Assembly (NCBI GenBank): GCA_049999805.1
Contig: JBNGIO010003130.1
Location: 1-31,364, forward strand
Length of the DNA: 31,364 bases
Direction: 5' to 3'
Source: Folioceros fuciformis
Lineage: Eukaryota; Anthocerotophyta; Anthocerotopsida; Anthocerotales
Both the position numbers and the translations under genes were made by a program. The notes below the pieces were generated by a model. That model was not told the origin of the DNA. It ran no database searches and saw only the letters and a program-made list of their open reading frames with translations. This document shows, one piece after another, positions 1 to 10,507 of this stretch (position 1 is its first letter; every line of letters starts with the position of its first letter).

Positions 1-753
1 AGTCTACTTTGTTCTTCCTGGAAGAGGGCCCCTATCACCTCGTCTAAGGTGATAGTTACTTGTCTCCCAGCAGCACCAGCAGCCATAGCCTGTCTGAGGG
101 GAACATTGTGTGCAGATACGAAATTCTGGTAACTGGGTGGCAGGCTAGTGAGCAATTGAGCTATCACATCCACCTCATCCATAACAGTACCAAGAGAAGC
201 AAGTTGGGCTCGAAGGTGTCTAAGTTTGCTGGTATGAGCAAGAACTTTGTCCCCTTCTCGCATTTTCAGTCCATAAAACTCCATGCGTAAGGCACAAAGA
301 GTAAGGACATTATTAACCTTATATTGTTTTTCCAATTGTGACCAGATCTCACTGGCCTTGGTAAGAAATTCAATTTGAGGAATAAGATCTTCAGTCAAGC
401 CAGAGGGCAATAGCTATGCTGTTAGCATGGGCCCATTTATCCTTGTCTCCTTGAAGAGCAGTGGAAGATGGTTCAGGAAGAGAACCATCCACAATGCTCC
501 AAACTCCTCTAGCCAGCAGCGTGGATTTCATCCGCACTCTCCACACCTCGTATTTGTGACCAGTAAACCTGTCCTTTTCTTTTAATTCAGATGTAAAGAT
601 AGGGGTATATGATGCAGAAGATGATGGTGGTGGATTGACTGTAGCCATGGTTGTAGGTTGGCCTACGTTCCAGATAGTTTGGATGAAATCCACCGATTCG
701 TTGATCCTGAGGTTAGAGAGTGATTCGGCTAAATCATCTAGCCAGTCGTCCAT
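1..753 (-). pseudogene. Copia retrotransposon gag (UBN2-type), frameshifted and cut by the window edge
   Basis: Gag nucleocapsid-precursor of a Ty1/Copia LTR element, which packages element RNA into virus-like particles. The minus strand reads from an ATG at 753-751. An N-terminal Copia block is visible (FTGHKYEVWRVRMKSTL, then GVWSIVDG), followed by a stop at about 391. In another frame the protein continues to position 1 with typical UBN2 motifs (LTEDLIPQIEFLTKASEIW, LALRMEF-like, LTSLPPSYQNFV, and VTITLDEVIGALFQEEQSR at the edge). A short indel near 405 therefore breaks the frame, so the copy is probably inactive as gag. The zinc knuckle and pol would lie left of the window. Orientation agrees with the LTR and primer-binding site at 1623-1809. 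Family assignment is firm; activity is judged only from this frameshift. Confidence 0.9.
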
Positions 754-1622
754 ACATGGTTGACTAACGAAATGATTTATTTATGCAGGGATAAAGGAAA
801 GGGCACTAATAAAGGTCATAAAAAAAAAAAAGGCATGCTCACGGCGAAACGACAGCCTGAATAGGTATTTTCCATAAAAACCCTAAATTAAAATGCCCTT
901 TCGCATAAACACCGGTTCACGCGAGAAACCCTAACGGTTTACTTCCGATTTTTCAGGAATGGGCAGCAGGGTGGGGAGGAACAATTCCATTGCTGGCTGT
1001 GCCATGAAAAATGGCACCCACTGTGAGTCCAGAATGATTGAGGCGCTGAAATTCTTGAACAAGAAGATGCAAGCGCCCACTAATTTGCGAAATTTTGGCA
1101 AAGATTTGATCAATCCTAGTAAGGATTCTCCGAGTCTGAAGTTTATCATCAACACCTTGCATATGAATTACATAGGCCAGTTGGTCACATAAATTTCCAA
1201 TGTGTCGGTCTAAGAAATCACGGTCAGACTCTATACCAATGCCAAAATTATGAAAATTCAGATCAGCAGTAGTCTGCCGTGATTCAAATACACTAGATTG
1301 ATTTGCTTCCCTTGTCTGTAAAGGTCTAGGACGACCACGCCTACGGGAAGGCATTCTAATGTAGATCACAAGCAAGACAATACTTCATCTGTTAAAGATA
1401 AAAGATCTGATGCATGATCAGTAAATTAATTTTTCGTTTCGTTGTATAGAAACTTCATTTCTTCTTCCTGCTTGGCAGCGGAAGCACTAAAAAAAAAAAA
1501 AAAAACCGACATCAATCCATAATTTAGAGGCTAGGATTGATTACAATCAGAATCAACCGAGAGATCAGTATAAGTGGCTTGGCCATAAGAATTAATAGCC
1601 ATAGCCATTTTTTTATTTTATA
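754..1622 (-). mobile_element. Copia 5' leader with an extra small ORF
   Basis: This is the internal sequence between the primer-binding site and gag. On the minus strand an ORF with ATG at 1354-1352 runs to 953 (133 aa). It starts MPSRRRGRPRPLQTRE (basic) and continues with a leucine/isoleucine-rich helical stretch ending in PPHPAAHS. I do not recognise a family. It could be a leader ORF, a remnant of another element's gag, or chance. Two A-runs on the plus strand (around 820-831 and 1490-1505) are the only other features. Confidence 0.55.
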
Positions 1623-1634
1623 GCTCTGATACCA
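1623..1634 (-). other. Primer-binding site for initiator Met-tRNA
   Basis: The minus strand reads TGGTATCAGAGC directly after the LTR end ...AACA. This is the classic plant Copia primer-binding site, complementary to the 3' end of tRNA-iMet, where minus-strand DNA synthesis starts. It fixes the element's orientation and the LTR inner boundary. Confidence 0.93.
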
Positions 1635-1809
1635 TGTTAAAAATGGAAGAGCAGGAAAAAGAGAATAAAGTTAAAATATGATAATTAAAAATGAGGCTCA
1701 AAAGTGTTTTAAATACAATAAGTGATGGCATTTCACTAAACGGTATCCCCTATAATAAACTAGGTTAAATAATAGCGAGTTAATGTTTATTCAGCCATTA
1801 TTCCCAACA
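1635..1809 (-). repeat. Short Copia LTR (5' LTR of the minus-strand element)
   Basis: A 175-bp LTR bounded by TGTT...AACA. On the minus strand it opens TGTTGGGAATAATGGC and closes TTTTTAACA, immediately before the primer-binding site. It is AT-rich and short, as in small Copia lineages. The partner LTR and target-site duplication lie outside the window; the outer flank reads AAAAT at 1810-1814. Confidence 0.88.
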
Positions 1810-2580
1810 AAAATGGCTCTATTAAGCTGGCTGGTGGAGCTGATGTCGCTGCTGCCCTCACTGTTGAGGACATCATTGACGCACTCTATCAGGAGGAACA
1901 CACCCGTACCCTTTCCGATGCTACTCCTAAGAACAAAGCCGAGAGAGTGTTAGTTGTAAATTCTCGCCTTTTTAAAGGCAAGGCAAAATTCAAGGGAGAA
2001 AATACCTACCTAGAGGTTCTGGTCAGCGAATTGATTCCGCCAGCTCCTTTATTAAAAGACCAGGTTCGTGCAATTGGTGCGGCACCCTTGGCCATTGGGC
2101 AAGAGAATGCCGTAAAAAGAAGGCAGGTGAGCCACAACGACAATCGAGAGCAACCGCTGCAACAGTCAAGGAGAAAAATTCTGAAGAATCAAAGGCGCTA
2201 GTAAAGATCCTCACTGCCTGCCTTTCCAGTTCGACTAATGACTACAGCAGCTGGTACCTGGATTCCAGTGCCATGACCCACATCTAAAGGACATGGAGTT
2301 GGTTACTACCCTTAAGCTTGGTCATGGCCATGACAACGTGTTGCTCGGAGATGAACAAAGCACAACCAGCTTGCGCATAGAAGGTAGAGGTATTTGCGTC
2401 CTTAGGCTGCATGATTGTACGGATCTTAAATTAGATGATATGCTGTATGTACCAGAAATGACTAAAAATTTCATGTCCATGAGTCAGCTACTATGTTTAC
2501 GTACCTTTTGTATGCGTGTTGATTCTAATACTACTCCTCCTCACTTGGCACCACCTGTTTCACCTTCTCTAGTAGCCTAA
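1810..2580 (+). pseudogene. Decayed Copia gag-protease fragment (plus strand)
   Basis: A second, different Copia element. From 1812 the plus strand encodes the gag C-terminal stretch (VEDIIDALYQEEHTR), homologous to the block at the left edge of the window. A frameshift near 2030 follows, then a CCHC zinc knuckle CNWCGTLGHWAREC with a basic KKK tail at about 2070-2120. Next comes the protease start WYLDSSAMTHI, where the usual DSG is DSS and a stop follows at about 2285, and then the protease C-terminal and pre-integrase pattern (LDDMLYVPEMTKNFMSMSQL) in yet another frame. Frameshifts, the stop and the changed active-site motif show it is dead. It begins exactly at the outer edge of the minus-strand LTR, consistent with that element having inserted here. 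Confidence 0.87.
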
Positions 2581-2653
2581 TGGTTTTATGTAGCTCTTGA
2601 ATGAGGCTTTGCTTGCCAGCCTCTCCTTTCCAGCAGATCTGTAGAAAGACACG

Positions 2654-2704
2654 TTTTTGTTCTGGAGAAGGACCCACAGCGCGGGTCCTTCTCCGTAACA
2701 AAAA
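2654..2704. repeat. Hairpin: 22-bp inverted repeat
   Basis: Left arm 2654-2675 and right arm 2683-2704 pair over 22 bp with two adjacent mismatches, around a 7-nt loop (acagcgc). The inner 12 bp (GGAGAAGGACCC / GGGTCCTTCTCC) are perfect and the outer 8 (TTTTTGTT / AACAAAAA) are perfect. Function unknown; it could be a foldback or transposon remnant. Confidence 0.8.
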
Positions 2705-2940
2705 CCCCCATTTGTCCCTGAACGAGCGCCAAAAGTGTTCAATCCTCGGCACTTAACACCCATACTCCTCCACCACCAGATTATGGCATAGCATGCCCAC
2801 GAGTTCCACCTTAGCAAGTTATTTCTTCAATGAAACCTCATCCCTTTTCTCTATGCACCCTATGTTTACCTCTTCATCCTCACATGATTGTGAATGGATG
2901 GGCCCCTGATGAAGTTGTTGTCATTCTTTCAAGGTCTCGT

Positions 2941-2990
2941 TCTCACGAAGTCTGTCTCTACTAGGTCTCACGAAGTCTTTCTCTACTAGG
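2941..2990. repeat. Tandem repeat, 2 x 25 bp
   Basis: The unit at 2941-2965 (starting TCTCACGAAGTC, ending CTACTAGG) is repeated at 2966-2990 with a single G/T difference. It is a small recent tandem duplication of no evident function. Confidence 0.9.
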
Positions 2991-3072
2991 TTATGCTCCA
3001 CTGCAAAGTTGGATTGGAGTTGCTGTGGATGCTCAAATTTCTCTACTACCCCCTTTGTACGCATCAAAAATT

Positions 3073-3101
3073 GTTTTGGCTCTCTTTTTATGAGCCAAAA
3101 C
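3073..3101. repeat. Short hairpin, perfect 10-bp stem
   Basis: GTTTTGGCTC at 3073-3082 pairs exactly with GAGCCAAAAC at 3092-3101 across a 9-nt loop. The meaning is unknown. Confidence 0.75.
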
Positions 3102-4653
3102 TACTATGTTATATAGTGTGTGGCACCATCTAGGATTACATGCACCTTCATATGAAACATATACATCTTATCATACGCTGCAACAAAATGTATGGTCAAC
3201 ACTCATTACAAGTAGTCATAGCAATCAGTAGAAGTCATGTTCTCCAGGCACCTAAGTCCATCAATTCTCCATTCTCCCCTCAGCTGTGCACACAGCAAGC
3301 ACTTGCAATCCATGTGCCACATGCACATCAGCATTTAGTTTGCGTACTGCACCCGTTGGATGCGAAGCCTAGCTCTCATTGTCAAAGCATTTGGTTGCAA
3401 TAACCGAAACGCAGCCGCAATTTTCCACCTTGCCAAGTTGTACCCCACGTCTCATAACGACGCTCTGTCTACACGAACCCCCCATATCACACCTTGCTTG
3501 GCTATTACCACATGTTGCACTATGATCAACGCCACTTCCTCCATTGTCTAGTTCTACCCCGCATATGCACCAATCCACCCTTGACAAGTTGCTAGCCATC
3601 GCCTCAATGTTCACTCTGCAGAGCCGACAGCCTGTAACAGCCCTAGCTTCGTTCAAAGTGAACGTCTTGTCCCTCGGATTCTTGTCCTTGCTGTGCTAGT
3701 GAAAGCCGCCAAGCATTCAATGGAGATAGCTAAGTTCAACCGCACACTAATATTGTGGCTAATGTGTGCCTATAGTCTCTGACTTAATTCTTATTGCCAT
3801 GTCTAAAATCCATAGTATGGAACCCCCATGCACCCCTAGCTGCCCGCCTCCTCGCTTGCACACTTGTTAGGCATCGCTTGCCTCGAAGCAAATGTTAAGG
3901 CACATGCGGAACCCGAGGCGACGCCCGAAACCGTTGGTGCAATAGCAGCTGGTAAGTGGGTTTGGGACAAGGGATGGAGACTGGGGAAGGCCGAGCATGG
4001 AGAGGACAAGCAATTCCAACGGTGAAGGTACTTGTACAATGCCGGAAGTTAATTAGCCAGAAGTTGGGAAGGAGTGTTTGCAAGGAGGAGGAGTGCAAAA
4101 CATTGGAGGCAAAATTGGAGGCGATTGAGAGGAGAATGAAGCAACACTTGGGGGAAGATGTGGGAGTAGCGAGGTCACCAACTGCTCGTGGTGGACGGTA
4201 GGATACCCTATCTAAAGTGGATGCGGGCCAGAGCCCTGAAGCAAGGAAGCAACCAAGCAGGCGGGCACAAAGGGAAATAAAATACTCGGAGAATGCTTCC
4301 TCAAAGGAGGAGGTAATGTCGAGCAGGGGCTGCGATAAGGGGTAGGAAAGCAGTAGGCATCTGATGTAGTAAGCGGCTAAGAAGGGAGACGACATGTACT
4401 TGAGTGTCGGAGGGACGGAAATGGCAAACACCGTGCGTTTGCGGGTGCTTCTTTGTGTGTGAGTGGCGAGATTTGCCAGTGTGCAGGCTTGGGCAATCCA
4501 CCGTTCGACAAGGGGAAGCATTTGCATAAGCAGATCAAACCGTGGGGCTTCCTTCCAGATGCCTTTCTAGCCCGTGTCTCTCTCCATGCTCCCTGATATG
4601 TGCGCCTCACACCTAACAGTCCCGAACAAACATCCTAAGCAGGGCCCCTTGAC

Positions 4654-4835
4654 AAAGCCGTAATGCATAAGGAGGTGGACGCGCGACAGGGGTGAGGCAC
4701 TGCCCCCTCCATCATGATCTGCCTTTCATAGAGGTGGGTGGTGCAAAGCCGTAAGGCAGGAGGAGGTGGAGGCATAAGCAAGGGTGAGGCATCGGCCCCT
4801 CCATCCCAATTTGCCTTCCGGTGAGGGGGTCGTGC
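4654..4835. repeat. Imperfect tandem duplication, 2 x 91 bp
   Basis: Two head-to-tail units, 4654-4744 and 4745-4835, each begin AAAGCCGTAA and end GTGC. They share GGAGGAGGTGGA-like, GGTGAGGCA and CCCCTCCATC blocks. Divergence is appreciable, so the duplication is not recent. No gene is evident in it. Confidence 0.8.
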
Positions 4836-6320
4836 ATAGGCACAAGGAGCTAAAGGAATCACACTCTTCAAATAAAATGGACAGCCATCATAGCATGGGT
4901 GTGTGGAGTGCTTTCGCTCAAAGAAGGGAAAACAAGATTCATATGCTTGCGAGAATGCTCTAGTATTTTGGTGCCAGTGCAGATGTCCTCGTTGGTGAGG
5001 AGGGTAATTTCCGTGCAGGCACCAAAGCAGTCATTCGTTACGATTTTTATGCTGCAAACGAGGGCACACAATCTCTGTTAGCTTTGGCACGCCATAATTT
5101 CCCTCCATTCTCATGAACCTTCACAACATAAGTGAAGTCCCTTGCTCTAGATGCCTTGACCACTTCGGAGATGACCTAAAACACGACCAAGATTAGCACA
5201 ACTACTAGTAGGCACAGTGAACCGGGGATGTCGATGGAGACAATAAGGATGGAGAATTTTGGAACAGTACTCCACCTCCTTTGTCTATATTGTGTGCATT
5301 TGGTAGTACCACCTTCTGCTCCACTGTTGTTGGAAACTTGTTTGAGCACATTTTCACCACATCCAAGCACAAGACACAAACTCAAAGCCTGAGATCCTCC
5401 AAGCTGAATTGAGAGCAATGTTTGGACTTCACATCATTTTGAAAGCTCTTAGGGGATACTAGGAGACACGATTTTCTTTTCCAGCACATAATTTTAATTA
5501 AGATTATGGAAATGAAAAAGTTGTTTACGGCTAGGCAGGTGCAATGGACATGAAGCGTGATACAGGACTGTGCTGTGACTGCTCAAGAAGGAACTAATGA
5601 AACCGACGGAACGGACGTACAGGAGCGCAATGATTTGGGGGTGGTGCCCACTAAGTCGGCTTCTCCGGGCGCCACGTTGCCTCTATACCACATATAGGCC
5701 CCTAAAACTTCAGAGGATGGACGCCTCTGAATGGGAAATGTCTGCCCAAAGCGCTGGCATCGGTGGGCCTTCTGCCGAATTAAGGTAAAGTGAGTATATC
5801 GGGAGAGGCTTATTTTTAGCCCTGGGGCCGATAACACATCAACGGTTTGCTAGTCGGACAACGAGCCCTTTCACCACCGATGCACAGCTTTGGCAGCAAC
5901 TTCTCCGGCAGCGTCTGCTTTTGGCACGGCAGCCAGGCAGACTCACCGCGCCTTCTGACACACGTCGCAGCTTGTCCTGGAGTACGCCGTGTCTGAAATT
6001 ACTCGCTTTGATTCTTCCTCGCCTTTAGCTCGCTCAGCCTTGGATTATCGGCACCCCGGTTGAATTCCAGGTCGGGCTGTTTCTGCGGTAATGGAATGTC
6101 GTTCAGCGGGGAGCAGATGTTGCGGCATTGTGCGGTGTGGGGAATGGCCGCCTCCAGTGCTGTGGTAGTCGCGGCGGGCATGGGATGGTGCATTACTATG
6201 TGACGCTACTGGCAGGAGACTGTGTGATTCAGCGCTCTTGAGGATGGACGGTCCGGTTGTGGCACCTTTGCCAGCCTCAGGTATGGAGTTTGGAGGTTAG
6301 GCGCGGTGTGTGTGAGAGGA

Positions 6321-8042
6321 ATGCTGCGGCGCGAGCTCGCGTCTCAGTGCTCCGGTTTGGTCACGGTCGCTCTGTGTGTAGATAAGGCTGGGAAGTCTTC
6401 GACCTTGAGTTTTGGAGCGATTTTTACTATTTGTGTGGTAGTTTTCGTGACTACGAAGGTCAGCCTTGGGGTGTTACTCTACTGGAAGTGGACGAGAACT
6501 AGGAACGTATGCGAGGTGAAGGTTTCTGGTGAGGATACTTTTTGAATGCAGGTTTCTTGGAGCACTGTTTGCAGGAGGAAGGGAATCAGCTCAATTTTTT
6601 TTTTCTTTTTTCTGTTGTGTTTACCCGCGCGCGCAGGAGGCAAGCTGGTCATGTTTCAAAGCTCTGGCAAGCCGTCCCCGTCGTCCAAAGCTATGCTGAA
6701 GAAGACGGAGAGTTTAAGTAACAAAGATATAATAGGAAGCGGAGGTTACGGCACGGTCTACAAACTGGTGCTTGATGATCATTCTGCGTTCGCAGTCAAG
6801 AAGCTGTCTAGGGGAGGGATTGATCATGAGCGGGGATTCGAGAGGGAATTGGAGACTCTGAGTGACATTAAGCATCGGAATCTCGTCACGCTGCGAGGCT
6901 ACTACAGCGCGCCTCAAGTTAATCTTTTGGTGTATGACTTGATGACCAATGGCAGCCTGGATACGCATCTCCATGGTACGCGGACATTGTAGTAGCTCCT
7001 GCACCACTAGGCTCCTGCTCTTTGCTCGGTTGTTTGTCTCACACCTGCCGAACATCAGGTTAGCAGACTGGCTGCTACCACACCCTAGACTAACGGTGCT
7101 CATGTGGACCCCCATTCTTTGAATTGCAGACCGACCAGAGAATGAAGACCCTCTGGATTGGCCTACCAGATTGAATATTGCGATAGGAAGTGCTCGTGGT
7201 ATCGCTTACCTACATCATGACTGCATCCCGCATATCATACATCGGGATATCAAGTCTAGTAACATATTGCTGGATGAGGACATGGAGCCGCATGTTGCTG
7301 ATTTTGGCTTGGCGAAGCTAATGAACCCTCGCCGGACTCACGTTACCACAGTTGTTGCAGGCACTTTTGGCTACCTGGCTCCTGGCAAGTACTTCCCTAG
7401 CAGTTCATGTATATATCATGGTGACTGGAAGAGCTTGTGAGAGTTAACGGTCTGCTGTTGCCCATCGTGCAGAGTACATTGACACCGGGAAAGCAACTGA
7501 GAAAGGCGATGTTTTCAGCTACGGGGTACTGCTTCTAGAGCTTCTCACTGGCAGAAGACCAACCGACGAATTGTTCGTAGAGACCGGCCTGAGTCTTGTG
7601 CAATGGGTATGCGTCTGCTGTTTTGTGTTTGAAAGTCGAAACAGTAGATACCATATTTTCCAGCCCGGGGCTAAGACATTCGGTTTTGTTGCCTTTCCTC
7701 CTGCAGGCACGAGATTCTTTGGCTAGAGAGCAGATCACAGACTGTTTTGATGAGGAAATCTTGGCCTCAGTCTCAGAAGAGGAGCTGACTGAGGCAGCGA
7801 GAATTGCTTGCCAATGTCTCAGCCCAAATGCCAAGCTCCGTCCAACCATGGTGGAGGTAGTGAAAATGCTGGAGGGGTTGCAAGCCAGGTACGATGACAA
7901 CTACATATATACAGAGTCAGTGACCGTGAGTCCTGTTCGGAGCTTCCGAGGATCTGGCACGGATCTCAAGCTGGGAAACGGTGAAGGAAAGCTCAAAAGT
8001 AGTCAACTCTCGGGTTCTTTTGAACTGGACGTCGAGAATTGA
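6321..8042 (+). CDS. Membrane-anchored Ser/Thr receptor-like kinase without leucine-rich repeats (FEI/LRR-RLK type)
   Basis: Exons 6321-6528, 6637-6975, 7130-7384, 7473-7606 and 7707-8042 give 423 aa with consistent phases. Residues 29-55 form one transmembrane helix followed by KWTRTR. The kinase domain starts near residue 98 with glycine loop [10 protein letters not shown], catalytic Lys124 (FAVKKL), [10 protein letters not shown] (Asp222), ADFGLAKL (Asp240) and GYLAPEY, so all key residues are present and it is an RD kinase. KLVMF before the domain and the loop sequences resemble FEI-type LRR receptor kinases, which phosphorylate Ser/Thr at the plasma membrane. I find no signal peptide, leucine-rich repeats or credible upstream ectodomain exons. 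Either the gene is a truncated receptor or a 5' exon was missed. Intron 3 has a GC donor. Confidence 0.9.
7385..7472 (+). other. GC-AG intron in the kinase gene
   Basis: The exon ends GCTCCTG and the intron opens gcaagtac and closes cgtgcag. Joining here restores GYLAPEYID, the conserved APE motif, so the GC donor is required by the protein. No GT within reach gives the same join. Confidence 0.9.
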
Positions 8043-10507
8043 AGATCTGTGATTATATTGTAACATTCATGTACTATAGTGGTTTCATATAGGGAGTGGG
8101 TTGTCGCCGGTGAACCATTCTTTGCCGTGGCCCTGCTCTGCATGCAGCTTGCAGGTTGTTGTCAGATATCTATCAGTTCATCATTCCATAGTCACGCATC
8201 AGTCCACCTTCAATTCAACTGGGCTTCCATATCTCAGGCTAAATCAAATTGAGTAAGTTAATTTTTTACTGAAGAGAAACGGAGATGAGTTCTCAAGTCG
8301 CACCCTTTCCTTCTTTTCCATAATTGAATACGATGCCCACTCGTTAAAGGGTTTTGAATATTCTCTTTCAAGTCTTTAGGTTTGTTAGTTATAGTCCAAC
8401 TCATCATTGTGTCTACTAGATGACTAGAAAGGATATAGGTCACCGTCCCCGTCGCGGTGGCCGCGGCGACCGATGTGCAAGGTGCTGCGTGCCGATGTCC
8501 AATGCCTACTGCTTGGACAAGGTGGACACCAAGAGATCAATCCGACGTAGGTCCGAGTAGATCGAGCGATGTATCTGGGAGCAAACGCGTCTGCAGCTGC
8601 GGCAGTGTATCCACGGCTTTGAAGCATGTTGTAGCTCTTGGAATAACGATGGCCGCTGCCTCCGCCTCCGGGTCTGCGATGAAACCTTAGGATTGCTGCA
8701 GGCCTCCTTTTCTGCAGCCGTTTACATACGCGGCCAAGCATCGATCGGTCAGATCGCAGCTGCGATTAGCTGGTGGACGACCTCCACCAAAGAATGCATA
8801 CTCACGACGACGTAAACCAGCACACGCAGCCCCGGGCCCGCTCAACTATGCAGGAATCGCTGCAATCGGCAGCTCGGAAACGAGAAAGGAAGTGTACCTC
8901 CAAAGACACCACCTCGGACGTCAAGATACATATTCAAGCAAATTTCTACGGCCAATCCACCACAGGGCGGGCACCGCCACGGCGAACAAATGTAAAGGCA
9001 ACAAAATTTGGGGGATTGTGCTGAAGTTGGTGAAGGCGCACAAGACCTACTGCAGTTTTGTGATTTTGCATCTGCTGCTCGGGATGTCGACCCTGATTGT
9101 GGAGCCGACTGATGAAGATGAGGAAGAGCAATTATTTTTCGTAGAAAATGAGAAAAAACAACTACTTCTCGGATAGCATGTCAAAGTGGGGAAGCTTCTT
9201 GCAGATGGCATTTCCATGATCCAGTTTCGGGTTAAACAGTCTGTCATACGATTTGCACTTGTCTACTCTAGTTGAGAATCCAGCTTCTAGATGCAGTGTT
9301 TGGAAACGTGGTGGTGCTCGGGGTCCCCTTCAAGGCAGGTTCCCGAAATCCAAAGTGGAAGCAAATTTTTGAGAAAGCACGATACATCCACCGCATAGCA
9401 CACCTCTGAGGCCAATACGAGGCTTGCACCTGCTGTGCAATTGGTTTTATTGTCTTTCCTCCTGAAGGCACAGGACATTCTTTGGCGACGGGGAGGCTCC
9501 CTGCCGAAGAAATCTTGACCAATGAGCAGCTAGCTGATTGTTATTATTCTCACCGCCGACCCTTGCAACTGCAACAACCAGCTGCGAATCGATGCACACG
9601 GTGCCCTTCCCTTACAACAATCTCTCTCTGTTCGAGCCTGTCCATTATCGCAGGGCTGGCCTAAGTGGCAATCGCAGACATGTGAAAGCTGCGCAGACAG
9701 CTAGTAGTGGCCTGTCCGCAAATCTGCCGAACAAGAGCTCGTCCAGGCTTGGCGAGGAGCCCTTCAATTTCCAGAATATGTGCGTTCTCTTCTGCTTTCG
9801 AAGCCTGAAGACTAGGACTAGAGCCCGGGTAGATTTTTGTGAGATTATGTGGGATGTGATAACATTCCAGGCAGGCATGGGTGGTTTGGGTAGTGACTAG
9901 TGTTCACATTCTTTGGCAGCTTCCATGAACTGCATCCCATGCATGAGTTAAGTTGATCCCGGTAGCATCTAGTCACTTGTTCTTCTTTGCCCTGCATTCA
10001 GCCTTGTTTGAACCTGGGGGATCCGAGTTGATATGTATGTACCTACATACTTTGACCTCGGAAATGGGGAAGCTTCTTTCCCACGTTCAACAATTATTGA
10101 AGAAATAACGGAATAATAAAAGAGTTCAAGGATCACGTGCTTCCTTGACTTGGCAAGGCTTCCAGGCCAGTCCATGGCATTTGGTGGCTGTTTCCATCGT
10201 AAGCGCAATGCTCGCAACTGACTGGCATCGCATTGCAGAAGGCTCACAGCTGCCCCTTCCTCTCCGCTTTTCGTTGCCCATCTTGTATGCACAAGCTGTG
10301 CCATCTTTCGGGTAGATGTTTGACTCACACATACGATTTCAGCTCGTGGATTTGTTCAAATTGCAGTTCGTCGTCTTGGCAGCTGCAAGCTGAGTGGGAT
10401 TGGATCGTTTTTGCTTCACTGAGTGGGTTTGCAGCATCTGGAATGAAAGTGTCCTCTAAAATTTGCACCTTAGTTATCCAACGTTGTGCTGTGCAGGCGT
10501 CGGTTTC
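8043..10507. other. Intergenic region with a kinase relict and channel-gene 5' flank
   Basis: Apart from the relict near 9438-9560 I see no gene. Open frames at 8424-8741 and 8773-9176 lack recognisable domains. The segment just before 10508 is the likely promoter and 5' UTR of the channel gene; a possible splice acceptor (gctgtgcag at about 10488-10496) would allow a non-coding first exon. Confidence 0.5.
9438..9560 (+). pseudogene. Decayed partial copy of the kinase gene's last intron and exon junction
   Basis: The sequence from about 9441 matches the end of the kinase gene's last intron and the start of its last exon (7681-7765). Shared blocks are GGTTTT-TTG, CTTTCCTCCTG, AGGCAC, ATTCTTTGGC and then GAAGAAATCTTGACC versus GAGGAAATCTTGGCC. 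Where the live gene has the splice site ctgcag|GCAC, this copy has ctgaagGCAC, so the acceptor AG is shifted and the frame is broken by indels. No other exons are visible. Confidence 0.55.

Larger units (their letters stand above)
2581..6320. other. Long stretch without a recognisable gene
   Basis: Several reading frames of 60-210 codons occur on both strands (the longest, minus strand about 3895-4527, is 210 codons). None shows a known domain, credible splice-linked exons or a composition I trust, and overlapping frames are equally open. The content I can support is structural: the 2654-2704 hairpin, a 25-bp tandem repeat at 2941-2990, a 10-bp-stem hairpin at 3073-3101 and a 91-bp tandem duplication at 4654-4835. 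It is probably old transposon and intergenic sequence. The kinase gene promoter should lie near its right end. Confidence 0.6.

Noticed and set aside
3895-4527. 210-codon minus-strand frame
   Set aside because: Low-information composition, no domain, and plus-strand frames overlap it equally well; not enough to call a gene.
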